Positions 1-9,833 of a DNA stretch of 64,000 bases are shown in pieces; position 1 is the first letter of the stretch, and each line of letters opens with the position of its first letter. The DNA lies in the NCBI RefSeq assembly GCF_000423825.1, contig NZ_AUIS01000003.1, positions 62,001 to 126,000 on the forward strand, written 5' to 3'. A program made the translations under genes and the position numbers. The stretch comes from Thermithiobacillus tepidarius DSM 3134 (GTDB lineage Bacteria > Pseudomonadota > Gammaproteobacteria > Acidithiobacillales > Thermithiobacillaceae). A model generated the notes under the pieces. It was given only the letters and a program-made list of their open reading frames with translations, was not told the DNA's origin and did no database searches.

Positions 1-1
1 C

Positions 2-154
2 CACAACATCATGCTCGGCAAGGACCAGATCCTGGTTGGCGGGCAGGGCCGGGACAGCATCGGGCCTTACTGGTGGGTGGGAGTGCGGGTGCAGGATCTG
101 GAGAAGTGGGGCTCGCCCCACGCCGTGCACAAGCGCGACGCCATGGGCACCTGA
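2..154 (+). CDS. C-terminal end of an unrecognised protein (partial)
   Basis: An open frame enters from the left edge and ends at a TGA at 152-154, giving the last 50 residues. The tail is rich in Gly and Trp (a GPYWWVGVRVQD stretch) and ends KRDAMGT. It converges with cca on the other strand, about 50 bases away. I do not recognise the family from this fragment. It could be the end of a small conserved protein, or a chance frame in GC-rich DNA. Confidence 0.45.
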   Translation, partial: HNIMLGKDQILVGGQGRDSIGPYWWVGVRVQDLEKWGSPHAVHKRDAMGT

Positions 155-206
155 GCTGCCTCGCCCGTGCTGTGCAGCCGTGATCGCGGCAAGCACATGG
201 GCCGGA

Positions 207-1568
207 TCAGCTCCTGTCGGACTCCGCAGCCGCGCCCAGCCTCTCCACGAGCCGGGTCAGTCGCGCCAACACCTGCTCCCTGTCGGCAAAACGGCCGGAA
301 AGCTGCATCCGGAAGGCCAACTCGAGCCAGCGCCGGAAGCCCGGCCCGGCAACCAGTCCCAAGGCGGCCAGATCGTCACCCGTAATCCAGGGGGCCGGGC
401 GCCCTTGCAGCAGGCCCATGCGCTCCCACTGCGCGCGCGCATGGAGCACGGCCGGATACTCCGCCTTGCCGGCGCCCGCCGCATCCGCCTGCGCCAAATC
501 CAGCAGCAAGGCGGGATCGGGCACCCGCAGCGCCAAGCGCTGGTAGGCACCGGCCTTGGCGCCGTCCCGATGCAGGGCCGCAACGCCGCCGTGCCAGCGG
601 ATGAGCCCCAGAACCTGCCGTTGCAGGGCGGGTGAAGGAAACCAGCGCTGCAGGAACAGGGTGGCCCGTGCCACGCCGGCCTCTTCATGCCCGATGGCCC
701 GCCAGCATCCCCGCGCATCGCGGCGCGTCATATCAATCTTGCCCAGATCATGCAGGAGGGCACCGAGCATCAGCGCCAGATCCCTGCCCTTTTCCCCCTT
801 GCGCAATGCCGCCGCCGCGTTCAGCACGCGGCCCGTATGGATCCAGACGTCGCCTTCGGGATGGGCATCCGGCCGCTGCGGACAGCCCTGCAGCGCCTGC
901 AGCTCGGGGAACAGCGCCTGGGCGCCGGTCAGGACCAGGGCATCCAGGGTCCAGGCCGGCTCCTGGCCGCGCAGGAGCCAGGCCGCCAGTTCCTTGCCGA
1001 CCCGCTCCCAGGGCACCCGGACCAAGTCGGGCGCCAGCTCCCGGCACAGGCGCGCCGTGTCCGGGTGGATGCGAAAGCGCAGCTGCCCGGCCAGCCGCGC
1101 CGCCCGCAGCACGCGCAGCGGGTCTTCGGCAAAGGTGTCGGCATCCGTGTGCCGCAGCCGGCGGCGGTCCAGATCGGCCTGCCCGCCGAAAAAATCCAGC
1201 AGCTCACCGGCCAGCGGATCCCACAACAGGGCGTTGACGGTGAAATCCCGCCGGCGGCAGGCTTCGCGGGGCGGCACATCGGGCGCTACCTGGAAGCCGG
1301 GTCCCTGCGGCAAGGCCAGTTCGATGCCTTGCAGGACGTAGACGCCGAATCGCCCGCCCACCTTCTTGACCCGCCCGAAACGGGCGATGACGGCCTCCAG
1401 CCGCGCCTCCGCCAAGCCGTAGACCTCCAGGTCCCAGTCGTTGACGGGCAGCCCCAGCAACTGGTCGCGCACACCGCCGCCGGCCAGGTAGGCACGCCCG
1501 CCGGCGCCCGCCACCGCCTCGGCCAGCGCCCGTACGGACGCCGGCACCGTCAGCGCCGCAGCAGCCAT
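207..1568 (-). CDS. cca: CCA-adding tRNA nucleotidyltransferase / poly(A) polymerase family protein with HD domain
   Basis: Adds or repairs the 3' CCA end of tRNAs. The 453-residue product starts with a class II nucleotidyltransferase head: GGGVRD at about 30-35, metal-binding D44 and D46 in DWDLE, and RRDFTVNAL at about 106-114. A PolyA_pol RNA-binding region follows (FAEDPLRVLRAARLA, 146-160), then an HD domain (HDLGK at 273-277). The frame stays open upstream to 1742, but conservation begins at the ATG at 1568, which overlaps the end of the DUF2905 gene by 19 bases. CCA-adding versus poly(A)-type activity cannot be separated by eye; the single copy favours tRNA maturation. Confidence 0.93.
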   Translation of the reverse strand: MAAAALTVPASVRALAEAVAGAGGRAYLAGGGVRDQLLGLPVNDWDLEVYGLAEARLEAVIARFGRVKKVGGRFGVYVLQGIELALPQGPGFQVAPDVPPREACRRRDFTVNALLWDPLAGELLDFFGGQADLDRRRLRHTDADTFAEDPLRVLRAARLAGQLRFRIHPDTARLCRELAPDLVRVPWERVGKELAAWLLRGQEPAWTLDALVLTGAQALFPELQALQGCPQRPDAHPEGDVWIHTGRVLNAAAALRKGEKGRDLALMLGALLHDLGKIDMTRRDARGCWRAIGHEEAGVARATLFLQRWFPSPALQRQVLGLIRWHGGVAALHRDGAKAGAYQRLALRVPDPALLLDLAQADAAGAGKAEYPAVLHARAQWERMGLLQGRPAPWITGDDLAALGLVAGPGFRRWLELAFRMQLSGRFADREQVLARLTRLVERLGAAAESDRS

Positions 1569-1750
1569 AGGATCAGGGTGAGCACGATGCTGATGAGCAG
1601 ACTGGTGGTGATGGGAAAGTAAAAGACCATGCCCGGCCTCTCGATGCGGATATCGCCGGGCAGATGGCCGAGCCCCAGCCGGCTGAGCAAGGGCCACAGC
1701 AAACCCAGCAGCACCAGGAGAACCCCCAGGGTCACGAACCACTTCGCCAT
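1550..1750 (-). CDS. DUF2905 small membrane protein
   Basis: A 66-residue protein with an N-terminal hydrophobic helix (residues 5-26) and a second one near the C-terminus (46-64). They are separated by the signature GHLPGDIRIERPG, typical of DUF2905 proteins. Probably an inner-membrane protein with two helices; its function is unknown. It lies directly upstream of cca and overlaps it by 19 bases, so the two are probably translated together. Confidence 0.85.
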   Translation of the reverse strand: MAKWFVTLGVLLVLLGLLWPLLSRLGLGHLPGDIRIERPGMVFYFPITTSLLISIVLTLILWLLRR

Positions 1751-1791
1751 TGCCTATCCCCCTGCGTCAAGCGCGCCAGCGGATGCGGCGC

Positions 1792-1817
1792 GAATCAGGC
1801 CTGCGCCTGCCTGATTC
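1792..1817. other. Perfect inverted repeat (stem-loop) between acyl-CoA synthetase and DUF2905 genes
   Basis: GAATCAGGC at 1792-1800 pairs exactly with GCCTGATTC at 1809-1817 across an 8-base loop. It lies in the 108-base gap between two minus-strand genes. No T-run follows on either strand, so it is not a classical intrinsic terminator. It could be an mRNA-processing hairpin or a weak terminator. Confidence 0.5.
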
Positions 1818-1858
1818 AGCCTAGATCAGCGTCCCGGCCCGCGAACCCGCAAAAGGGC

Positions 1859-3613
1859 CTAGGCCTCCTTGCCGTCGTAGAGGGCGTCGATGGCGGCGCC
1901 AAAGCGCTCCCACAGCACCCGGCGCTTCACCTTCAGGGTCGGGGTGAGCTCGCCGCCCTCCTGGGTCAACGGCTTGTCGAGCAGCAGGAACTTGCGGACC
2001 TGCTCATAGGCCGGCAGATCCTTCAAGGCCCATTGCACCGCCTGGCGCACCGCGCTCTGCACCTCTTCGGCGGAGGGATTCGGCTTGAGGGTTTCCTGCA
2101 GCCTTTCGCTGTTGGGATGGATGAGAGCCACCAGGTAGGGGCGGCGATCCCCGAAAACCACCGCCTGGTTGATGAGGGGATGGGTGGCCAAGCGCATTTC
2201 GATCTTCTGAGGCGCCACGTTCTCGCCGCCGGAGTTGACGATGAGCTCCTTCTTGCGGTCGGTGATCACCAGATAGCCCGCCTCGTCCAGGCGGCCCACG
2301 TCTCCCGTGTGCAGCCAGCCGCCGGCCAGTGCTTCGCGGGTCGCCGGCTCGTTTTTCCAGTAGCCGCGCATGACCGAGGGGCCGCGCACCAGGATCTCGC
2401 CGTCCTCGCCGAAGCGCAGCTCCAGATTGGGCAGCACCGGTCCGACAGTGCCGGGCCGCACCTTGCCCGGCGGGTTGGCCGAGATCACCGGGCTTGCCTC
2501 GGTCATGCCGTAGCCCTCCACGATCGGCAGACCGAGCTCCAGGAAGAAGCGGCCGATTTCCACCGGCAGCGGCGCGCCGCCGGATACGAAAAAGCGCAGG
2601 CGGCCGCCCAGACGCCGGTGCAGCGCCAGGCGCAGCAGATGCAGCGCGAGCCAGCGGCTGGCGCCCTTGCCCTGCCCTGTCACCAGGCCGCCGATGTCCA
2701 GCCCCAGCCCGCGGCGCAGCACGAAGCCCAGCGGCCCCTTCTTGCCCGCCACGTCGCGCAACAGCCGGGCATACAGCACCTGAAACAGGCGCGGCACTGA
2801 AATCAGGATGGTGGGGCGCGCCCGGGTCAGATCGCGGATGATGGTATCCGGACGCTCCGCATAGGCCACCTCCAGGCCGGCCAGGTAGGCGCCGAAGTGG
2901 CCGGTGCCACGCTCGAAGACATGGGACAGGGGCAGGAAGGACAGCACCCGGTCACTGGGCAATAGAGGGACCACCCGCAGAAAACCCTCGATGTTGGCCA
3001 GGATGTTGCCGTGACTCAGCATCACGCCCTTGGGCCAGCCCGAAGTGCCGGAGGTATAGACCAGGGTCGCCAGGTCCTCGCGGCCGACCGCCGCCAGCCG
3101 GGCATCCACCAGTTCGGGATTGATCCGCTCGCCGAGGTCCTTCAGCGCTTCCCAGCTCGGCAGGCCGGCCCGTTGGGCATCGGCAGGATCGCGCACGTAC
3201 AGGCGCCCTTCCGGCAGGCAGCCCGGCGCCGTGTCCCGCAAGGCCTCGAGCTGCATCCGCCCATCCACCAGCATCAGGCTGGCGCCGCTGTCCTCCAGCA
3301 CGAAAAGGGTTTCCGTGAGGCCATAGGTGGGGTAAATGGGCACGGTGACGGCGCCGACGGACAGAACGGCGAAATCCAGCATGGCCCACTCGGGCGAATT
3401 GCCCGCCATGATGGCCACCCGGTCTCCCGGGCGCACCCCCAGAGCCAGCAGCCCGCGCGCCCACCGGCGTACCTCGCTCGCCATCTCGCGCCCGCGGATG
3501 GGCGCATAGCCCTCGGCCGTGGGCCGCAAGGCGGCGGTCCGCTCGGGCCAGCGCTCCAGACGCTGAAAGAGGCCGGCAGCCAGGCTGGAAATGGTGGACA
3601 GATTCACATCCAT
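1859..3613 (-). CDS. Long-chain fatty acid--CoA ligase (AMP-forming)
   Basis: Activates fatty acids to acyl-CoA through an acyl-adenylate, probably at the inner membrane. The 584-residue product has the P-loop-like AMP signature YTSGTSGWPKG at 186-196, a GYGMTEASP adenylate-binding motif in the middle, and a C-terminal TGD plus ITDRKKELIVNSGGENVAP hinge typical of the FAA1-type long-chain group. The ATG at 3613 was chosen because it sits 15 bases after sspA and the family's N-terminus begins there; the open frame up to 3760 runs inside sspA. The substrate chain length cannot be read from sequence. Confidence 0.93.
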   Translation of the reverse strand: MDVNLSTISSLAAGLFQRLERWPERTAALRPTAEGYAPIRGREMASEVRRWARGLLALGVRPGDRVAIMAGNSPEWAMLDFAVLSVGAVTVPIYPTYGLTETLFVLEDSGASLMLVDGRMQLEALRDTAPGCLPEGRLYVRDPADAQRAGLPSWEALKDLGERINPELVDARLAAVGREDLATLVYTSGTSGWPKGVMLSHGNILANIEGFLRVVPLLPSDRVLSFLPLSHVFERGTGHFGAYLAGLEVAYAERPDTIIRDLTRARPTILISVPRLFQVLYARLLRDVAGKKGPLGFVLRRGLGLDIGGLVTGQGKGASRWLALHLLRLALHRRLGGRLRFFVSGGAPLPVEIGRFFLELGLPIVEGYGMTEASPVISANPPGKVRPGTVGPVLPNLELRFGEDGEILVRGPSVMRGYWKNEPATREALAGGWLHTGDVGRLDEAGYLVITDRKKELIVNSGGENVAPQKIEMRLATHPLINQAVVFGDRRPYLVALIHPNSERLQETLKPNPSAEEVQSAVRQAVQWALKDLPAYEQVRKFLLLDKPLTQEGGELTPTLKVKRRVLWERFGAAIDALYDGKEA

Positions 3614-3627
3614 GCGGAATGCCGGGG

Positions 3628-4242
3628 TCAGCCCCGCAGGTCGCGTTCGGCCATGGTCAGGCTGCGCTGGAAGCTGTCGCGCGCGAAGACCCGCTCCATG
3701 TAGTTGAGGATCGGCTTGGCGCTGGCCGGCAGCTCGATGCCCAGGTGCGGCAGGCGCCACAGCAGCGGCGCGACGGCGCAGTCAACCAGGGAGAACTCGT
3801 CGCCCATCAGGAAACGCTGGGAATTGAACAAGGGCGAGATGGCGGTGAGGCCGTCCCGCACGAGCTGCTTGATCTTTTCAGAAGGCTGCGGCGTGGAAAA
3901 AAGCGGCATGAACCAGTCGCGGTCGATGCGCAGGATGAGCAGGCGCGCCTTGGCCCGGGAGACAGGATCCACGGGCATCAGCGGCGGATGGGGAAAGCGC
4001 TCGTCCAGGTATTCGTTGATGATGCTGGACTCGTAGATCACCAGTTCGCGGTCGACCAGGGTAGGCACCTGCCCGTAGGGATTCAGGTCCTCCAGATCCT
4101 CGGGCTTGTTCGCCAGATCCACCTCGATGACCTGATGCTCCATGGCCTTTTCTTCGAGGACGATGCGCACCCGCTGGGCGTAGGGGCAGAGGCCGGAGGA
4201 ATACAATGTCATGATGGGCTTTTTACTGCTTGATATTGCCAT
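3628..4242 (-). CDS. sspA: Stringent starvation protein A (glutathione-transferase fold)
   Basis: An RNA-polymerase-associated regulator that aids survival in starvation and acid stress in related bacteria. The 204-residue product has an N-terminal thioredoxin-like GST domain (MTLYSSGLCPYAQRVRIVLE, then NPYGQVPTLVD and YESSIINEYLDE) and an all-helical C-terminal domain. The ATG at 4242 has GAAGG eight bases upstream; the GTG at 4251 lacks such a site. It follows petABC on the same strand, as in many beta- and gammaproteobacteria, but is separated from it by a terminator. An sspB partner is not seen. Confidence 0.95.
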   Translation of the reverse strand: MAISSSKKPIMTLYSSGLCPYAQRVRIVLEEKAMEHQVIEVDLANKPEDLEDLNPYGQVPTLVDRELVIYESSIINEYLDERFPHPPLMPVDPVSRAKARLLILRIDRDWFMPLFSTPQPSEKIKQLVRDGLTAISPLFNSQRFLMGDEFSLVDCAVAPLLWRLPHLGIELPASAKPILNYMERVFARDSFQRSLTMAERDLRG

Positions 4243-4294
4243 ATCGCACACCTTCTCTTGCCTGTCAGTCCCTCCATTTTAGCATCTGCGCACG

Positions 4295-4318
4295 AAAAAA
4301 GGGGGCATCGCTGCCCCC
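4295..4318 (-). terminator. Rho-independent terminator of petABC
   Basis: On the minus strand GGGGGCA, a GCGA loop and TGCCCCC form a perfect 7-base-pair stem (4301-4307 with 4312-4318), followed directly by six Ts (4300-4295). It lies about 40 bases past the petC stop and before sspA. Confidence 0.9.
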
Positions 4319-4357
4319 TTTCCCCGCCGGCTTGCGCCGGGCTCGCCAAACATCGGC

Positions 4358-5053
4358 CTAGTGCACGTCGCGCCAGTACTCGCGCTTCAGCAGATAAGCC
4401 AGGATGGTGAAGATCAGCAGGAAGCCGAGCACGTACGGCCCCATGGATTGCCGCTTCAGCTCGGAGGGATCGCTGACGTACTGCAGGAAGGCAGTCAGGT
4501 CGGCCACCGTCTTGTCGAACTGCTGCGGCGTCATGCTGCCCGCCTGGATCACCTTGCCGTTCGCGTCCTTCTCGCCCTGCAGCGGAGCCAGGACATTGGG
4601 CATGGCCACCATGGGGAAGACATGGTTGTTCCAGCCCGTGGGACGGCCGTTGTCGCGATAGAAGCTGCGCAGATAGGTATAGATCCAGTCCACGCCGCGA
4701 GCCCGCGCCTCCAGGCTCAGATCCGGCGGCGCCTTGCCGAACCAGGCGGCGGCATCATCATGCGACATGGTCACGGTCATGTTGCCGTTGATCTTGGCTC
4801 CATCGGGACGCATGATCTCCTGCTTGACCACCGACTCGGGCATGCCCAGGTCGGCGACCAGCCGGTTGTAGCGCATGTATTTCACGCTGTGGCAGGTGAA
4901 GCAGTACTCGGCGAAGATCTTGGCGCCGCGCTGGATAGTCTCCCGGTCGAAGGTGTACTCCGGATGGTCCAGCTTGACCGCCGCTTCGCTCGCCCGCCCC
5001 AGGGCAGGCAGCCACATCACTCCCATCAACAGAATCGTTATTAGCTTTTTCAT
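4358..5053 (-). CDS. petC: Ubiquinol-cytochrome c reductase, cytochrome c1 subunit
   Basis: Carries electrons from the Rieske centre to soluble cytochrome c in the bc1 complex. The 231-residue product has an N-terminal signal helix cleaved after an ALGRASE-like site and a c-type haem motif CFTCH at 51-55. The distal region contains VFPMVAMPNVL, which could supply the Met ligand, and a C-terminal membrane anchor ends in KREYWRDVH. The ATG at 5053 overlaps the petB stop (TGATG); a GTG three bases earlier is possible. Last gene of petABC. Confidence 0.96.
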   Translation of the reverse strand: MKKLITILLMGVMWLPALGRASEAAVKLDHPEYTFDRETIQRGAKIFAEYCFTCHSVKYMRYNRLVADLGMPESVVKQEIMRPDGAKINGNMTVTMSHDDAAAWFGKAPPDLSLEARARGVDWIYTYLRSFYRDNGRPTGWNNHVFPMVAMPNVLAPLQGEKDANGKVIQAGSMTPQQFDKTVADLTAFLQYVSDPSELKRQSMGPYVLGFLLIFTILAYLLKREYWRDVH

Positions 5054-6261
5054 CACATCGTCACCCTTTCAGGAACCGGTTTGGTGCGCTCGATCTTGCT
5101 CACGAACGGCAGCGCCAGGAAGAAGAGGAAGTAAATGACCGTAAACACCCGCGCCAACATGGTATAGGTGGGCGACGGCGGATTCATGCCCAGGTAGCCC
5201 AGCACCACGAAGGTGATGGCGAAGACGATGAGCATGATCCGGTAGATCGGCCGGTGACGAACCGACTTGACCGGGGAGCGGTCGAGCCAGGGCATGAAGA
5301 ACAGGATGAGCAGCGACAGCGCCATCACGATCACGCCCATCAGCTTGTCCGGCACCGCACGCAGCATCGCGTAGAAGGGCGTCAGATACCACAGGGGCTT
5401 GATCTCCGGCGGCGTCTGCACCGGGTCGGCCGGGAAGTAGTTGTCGTGCTCCAGGAAGACACCGCCCATGGTCGGCGCGTAGAAGATGATGGCGGCGAAT
5501 ACGATCAGGAACACGCCGACGCCGAAGATGTCCTTGACGGTGTAATAGGGATGGAAGGGAATGCCGTCCACCGGATGGCCGTCCGCGCCCTTGTTCTTCT
5601 TGATCTCCACGCCGTCGGGGTTGTTGGAGCCGACTTCATGCAGGGCAATGAGGTGGGCCACGATCAGGCCGATCAGGACCAGGGGCACAGCCACCACGTG
5701 CAGCGCCAGGAAGCGGTTGACGGTGGGGTCCGCCACCACGGGGCCGCCGCGGATCCACTCGGCCAGGGGCTCGCCGATGCCGGGAATGGCGCCGAACAGC
5801 GAGATGATCACCTGGGCGCCCCACAGGGACATGTTGCCGAAGGGCAGCACGTAGCCGAGGAAGGCTTCGGCCATCAGCACCACGTAGATGAGCATGCCGA
5901 AGATCCAGATCAGCTCACGGGGCTTCTTGAAGGAACCGTACATGAGGCCGCGCATCATGTGCAGGTAGACCACCACGAAGAACATGGAGGCGCCGGTGGA
6001 GTGGAGATAGCGCATCAGCCAGCCGTAATCCACGTCGTACATGATGTACTGGATGGAATCGAAGGCCTTGGCGGCATCCGGCTTGTAGTTCATGGTCAGA
6101 AAGATGCCCGACAGGATCTGAATGACCAGCACCAGCATGGCCAGAGAGCCGAAGTAGTACCAGATATTGAAGTTTTTCGGCGCATAGTATTCCGTCATGT
6201 GCGCCTTTATCGAGCTGGTGAGCGGGAAGCGCTCATCAATCCATTTCATCAAGCTGCCCAT
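5053..6261 (-). CDS. petB: Ubiquinol-cytochrome c reductase, cytochrome b subunit
   Basis: Quinol-oxidising, membrane-embedded core of the bc1 complex. The 402-residue product has about eight membrane helices. The paired haem-ligand helices are visible (HSTGASMFFVVVYLHMMRG and HVVAVPLVLIGLIVAHL). The Qo-site motif reads PLWY where the textbook form is PEWY. The ATG at 6261 has a strong AGGAGA site. The gene lies 12 bases after petA and overlaps petC by a base or more. Confidence 0.97.
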   Translation of the reverse strand: MGSLMKWIDERFPLTSSIKAHMTEYYAPKNFNIWYYFGSLAMLVLVIQILSGIFLTMNYKPDAAKAFDSIQYIMYDVDYGWLMRYLHSTGASMFFVVVYLHMMRGLMYGSFKKPRELIWIFGMLIYVVLMAEAFLGYVLPFGNMSLWGAQVIISLFGAIPGIGEPLAEWIRGGPVVADPTVNRFLALHVVAVPLVLIGLIVAHLIALHEVGSNNPDGVEIKKNKGADGHPVDGIPFHPYYTVKDIFGVGVFLIVFAAIIFYAPTMGGVFLEHDNYFPADPVQTPPEIKPLWYLTPFYAMLRAVPDKLMGVIVMALSLLILFFMPWLDRSPVKSVRHRPIYRIMLIVFAITFVVLGYLGMNPPSPTYTMLARVFTVIYFLFFLALPFVSKIERTKPVPERVTM

Positions 6262-6273
6262 CTGTTTCTCTCC

Positions 6274-6855
6274 TTATGCCTGGTCTTTGCCAATGAGCAC
6301 CTTTTTGTCGCCGTCAAAAAGGGCATAGGGCGGAATATCCATGTTGCGCGGCGCAGGCACGTTCTTGAACACGCGGCCGGCCAGGTCGTACTTGGAACCA
6401 TGGCAAGGACAGAAATAGCCCCCCTGCCAATCCGGGGTCACTTCGCCCGGCTTGGGCTTGTAGAGCGGCACGCAGCCCAGATGGGTGCAGATGCTCAGCA
6501 TCACCAGATACTCGGGCTTGCGGGAGCGGTATTTGTTTTTGGCGTAAGCCGGCTGCACCGAATCGCTGGAATTGGGATCGGCCAGCTCGCCGGCCACCTT
6601 GTCCAGGGTCGCCAGCATCTCGGGCGTGCGCCGCACGATCGCCACGGGTTTCCCTTGCCACAGCACCGTCAGCTGCATCCCTGGATCCATCTTGCTGATA
6701 TCCGCCTCAGTCGTGGCGGCCGCCTTCACCGCCTCGCTGGGGCTCATGTTCTTGATAAACGGCACCGCCACAAAGCCGGCGCCCACCGCGCCCACCACTG
6801 TCGTTGCAGCAGTCAGAAAGCGCCGTTTACCCTTATCAACGCCTTGCTCACTCAT
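6274..6855 (-). CDS. petA: Ubiquinol-cytochrome c reductase, Rieske iron-sulfur subunit
   Basis: The 193-residue iron-sulfur protein of the bc1 complex. Its N-terminus has a twin-arginine-like signal (KGKRRFLTAATTVVGAVGAG) that also serves as membrane anchor. Both 2Fe-2S ligand boxes are intact, CTHLGC and CPCHGS. The ATG at 6855 is preceded by AGGAG; the frame runs open to 6912 but without a ribosome site. The Tat-type leader fits with tatABC being encoded nearby. First gene of petABC, divergent from the serine protease gene. Confidence 0.96.
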   Translation of the reverse strand: MSEQGVDKGKRRFLTAATTVVGAVGAGFVAVPFIKNMSPSEAVKAAATTEADISKMDPGMQLTVLWQGKPVAIVRRTPEMLATLDKVAGELADPNSSDSVQPAYAKNKYRSRKPEYLVMLSICTHLGCVPLYKPKPGEVTPDWQGGYFCPCHGSKYDLAGRVFKNVPAPRNMDIPPYALFDGDKKVLIGKDQA

Positions 6856-7027
6856 AAAAGCTCCTATACCAGGATGTTCAAAGGAAACCCAGAAATACCG
6901 GGGGGACAACATTTGGGCTTTTATTTATAATGGACGCCACCAGGAGGCACTCCCGGCAGCGTCCCGATCCTACGCTCGCCCTGATTTTTGACCGGCTAAG
7001 CATGCTAGAAAAATATCTCTAGATCAA

Positions 7028-7054
7028 TTAATGAATAATTTATTTGTTCATTAA
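7028..7054. promoter_or_regulatory. Inverted repeat in the petA / serine-protease divergent promoter region
   Basis: The 315-base gap 6856-7170 has an AT-rich core in an otherwise GC-rich region. TTAATGAA (7028-7035) pairs exactly with TTCATTAA (7047-7054) across 11 bases. Its position between two divergent genes makes it a candidate operator. The nearest -35-like box for the protease gene is TTGCAT at 7084, but no good -10 follows at standard spacing, so the promoters themselves stay unassigned. Confidence 0.45.
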
Positions 7055-7170
7055 GTTAATTAATCTCCATATGCTGATATTTATTGCATACTGAGCAGGA
7101 CGACTGGACATAAACTAGACTCGGTCTTAATCTTGGGACCGCCCATCGTTCTTCACGCCAGGGACCCCTT

Positions 7171-8386
<1,216 letters not shown>

Positions 8387-8388
<2 letters not shown>

Positions 8389-8418
8389 AAAGGCCTGCCC
8401 CGCGATTGCGGGCAGGCC
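8387..8418 (-). terminator. Terminator downstream of tatC
   Basis: A perfect 9-base-pair stem, GGCCTGCCC (8392-8400) with GGGCAGGCC (8410-8418), is followed on the minus strand by five Ts that overlap the stop codon of the convergent protease gene. It can end tatC transcription, and may slow the plus-strand transcript too, though no T-run follows on that side. Confidence 0.8.
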
Positions 8419-8449
8419 CCAGGCCACGTTGCTCAACCCTCGATGCGGG

Positions 8450-9337
8450 CTAGCGCTCTCCCTTGGAAGTGGATGACGGCGGCTCCTGCTCGTTCAAGGC
8501 GGACAACTCACGCTCCGCGTCATCCAAGGCCTGGTCCATGTCCACCGGGCCCGATGCAGATGCCTCCCCTTCCGCTTCCGGCGCCGCCGCACCCGCCGCT
8601 GTTTCCGCCGTCCGGCTCGTCATCCCGACAAAAACCAGCCCCAGCTCAAACAGCAAGTACATGGGCACCGCCAACATGAACTGGGACAGCACATCGGGCG
8701 GCGTCACCACGGCCGCCACGATGAAGCAGCCCAGCAGCACGTAACGCCGGCTGCGCTTGAGGGTCGCCACGGACACCACGCCGATCTTGGCCAACACCAC
8801 GGTGAGCACCGGAATCTGGAAGGCCGCGCCGAAGGCCAGCATGAAGGTGATGGCCAAGCTCAGGTAATCCCGCACCGCGGGCATGGCGGTAATGTCGCCG
8901 CCGGCGAAACTGATGAAGAAATGGAAGGCCGCCGGGAAGACCAGGTAATAGGCGAAGGCCGCGCCCCCGAAAAAAAGCGCTACCGAGGCAAAGAGCATGG
9001 GGAAGAACAGGCGCCGCTCGTGCTGGTACAGCCCCGGCGCCACGAAGGCCCAGAACTGATACAGGATGACCGGCAGGGCGAAGAAGAAGCCGGCCAGCAT
9101 GGACAGCTTCACGTAGGTGAGGAAGACTTCCGGCAGGCTGGTGAAAATCAGCTTGCTGTCGGGCGGCAGGACCGCCGTCAGCGGCGCCGCCAGAAAGGCG
9201 TAGATCTGCCGGGAAAAGGGATAGGCAACGGCAAAGCCGGCCAGCAGGGCCAGCACGGACCTGACCAGTCGGCTGCGCAATTCCAGCAAGTGGCCGATGA
9301 AGGTGTTTTCCGCTTGCTGATCCGCAGGGTCGCTCAT
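8450..9337 (-). CDS. tatC: Twin-arginine translocase subunit TatC
   Basis: The six-helix receptor that binds the RR signal peptide of folded export substrates, with TatB. The 295-residue product has the early signature FIGHLLELRSRLVRS and six hydrophobic segments. It also has a charged, Ala/Glu-rich C-terminal extension of about 45 residues (after VGMTSRTAET), which lengthens it beyond the usual 250 or so. Last gene of tatABC. Confidence 0.97.
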   Translation of the reverse strand: MSDPADQQAENTFIGHLLELRSRLVRSVLALLAGFAVAYPFSRQIYAFLAAPLTAVLPPDSKLIFTSLPEVFLTYVKLSMLAGFFFALPVILYQFWAFVAPGLYQHERRLFFPMLFASVALFFGGAAFAYYLVFPAAFHFFISFAGGDITAMPAVRDYLSLAITFMLAFGAAFQIPVLTVVLAKIGVVSVATLKRSRRYVLLGCFIVAAVVTPPDVLSQFMLAVPMYLLFELGLVFVGMTSRTAETAAGAAAPEAEGEASASGPVDMDQALDDAERELSALNEQEPPSSTSKGER

Positions 9338-9408
9338 GCTCTGATTCTTTCAGGGGTGGTTGGGCCTTGTTCTTTTGAGTGCTGCCGGCCCGGCAGGTGC
9401 CCGAACCG

Positions 9409-9801
9409 CTAATGCAAGGTCTGGCGGGGCGGCTGCGCAGTCCCCGGCTCGGGCGGCACCGCCTCCGCCCCTGCCGGGGCGGCACCCGGGTTCCCAGCCG
9501 CGGGCCCTCCGGGAGCGGGCTCGCCTCCTGCCGCCGTGCCGCTCGGCACGCTGGCCTGGTTCTCAGCGGGTTTCTTGTTGATGCCCAGGGCGTCCATCTC
9601 CATGATCTCGCGGTTGCGGCGGGCGATCTCGTCCAGCAGCAACTGCTCGTCGACCTCGGCCTTCACATCGGCGACCATGCGCCGTGCCGCGCCCACCCAC
9701 CGACCCACGGTGCGCGCCAGCTCCGGCAATTTGTCCGGGCCGACGACGATCAGCGCGATAATGCCGATCACCAGCATTTCGCTGAAACCGATGTTGAACA
9801 T
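9409..9801 (-). CDS. tatB: Twin-arginine translocase subunit TatB
   Basis: Partner of TatC in substrate recognition. The 130-residue product has one N-terminal membrane helix (MFNIGFSEMLVIGIIALIVV), the GPDKLPELART hinge typical of TatB, an amphipathic helix with many Arg and Glu residues, and a disordered Pro/Ala/Gly-rich tail. It lies 33 bases after tatA. Confidence 0.95.
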   Translation of the reverse strand: MFNIGFSEMLVIGIIALIVVGPDKLPELARTVGRWVGAARRMVADVKAEVDEQLLLDEIARRNREIMEMDALGINKKPAENQASVPSGTAAGGEPAPGGPAAGNPGAAPAGAEAVPPEPGTAQPPRQTLH

Positions 9802-9833
9802 GGCGGTCTACTCGTCCGGGCTGAGGCAGCGGC

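Noticed and set aside
207-1742. 511-residue version of the CCA-adding enzyme
   Set aside because: The extra N-terminus lies inside the DUF2905 gene and has no family similarity; the ATG at 1568 fits.
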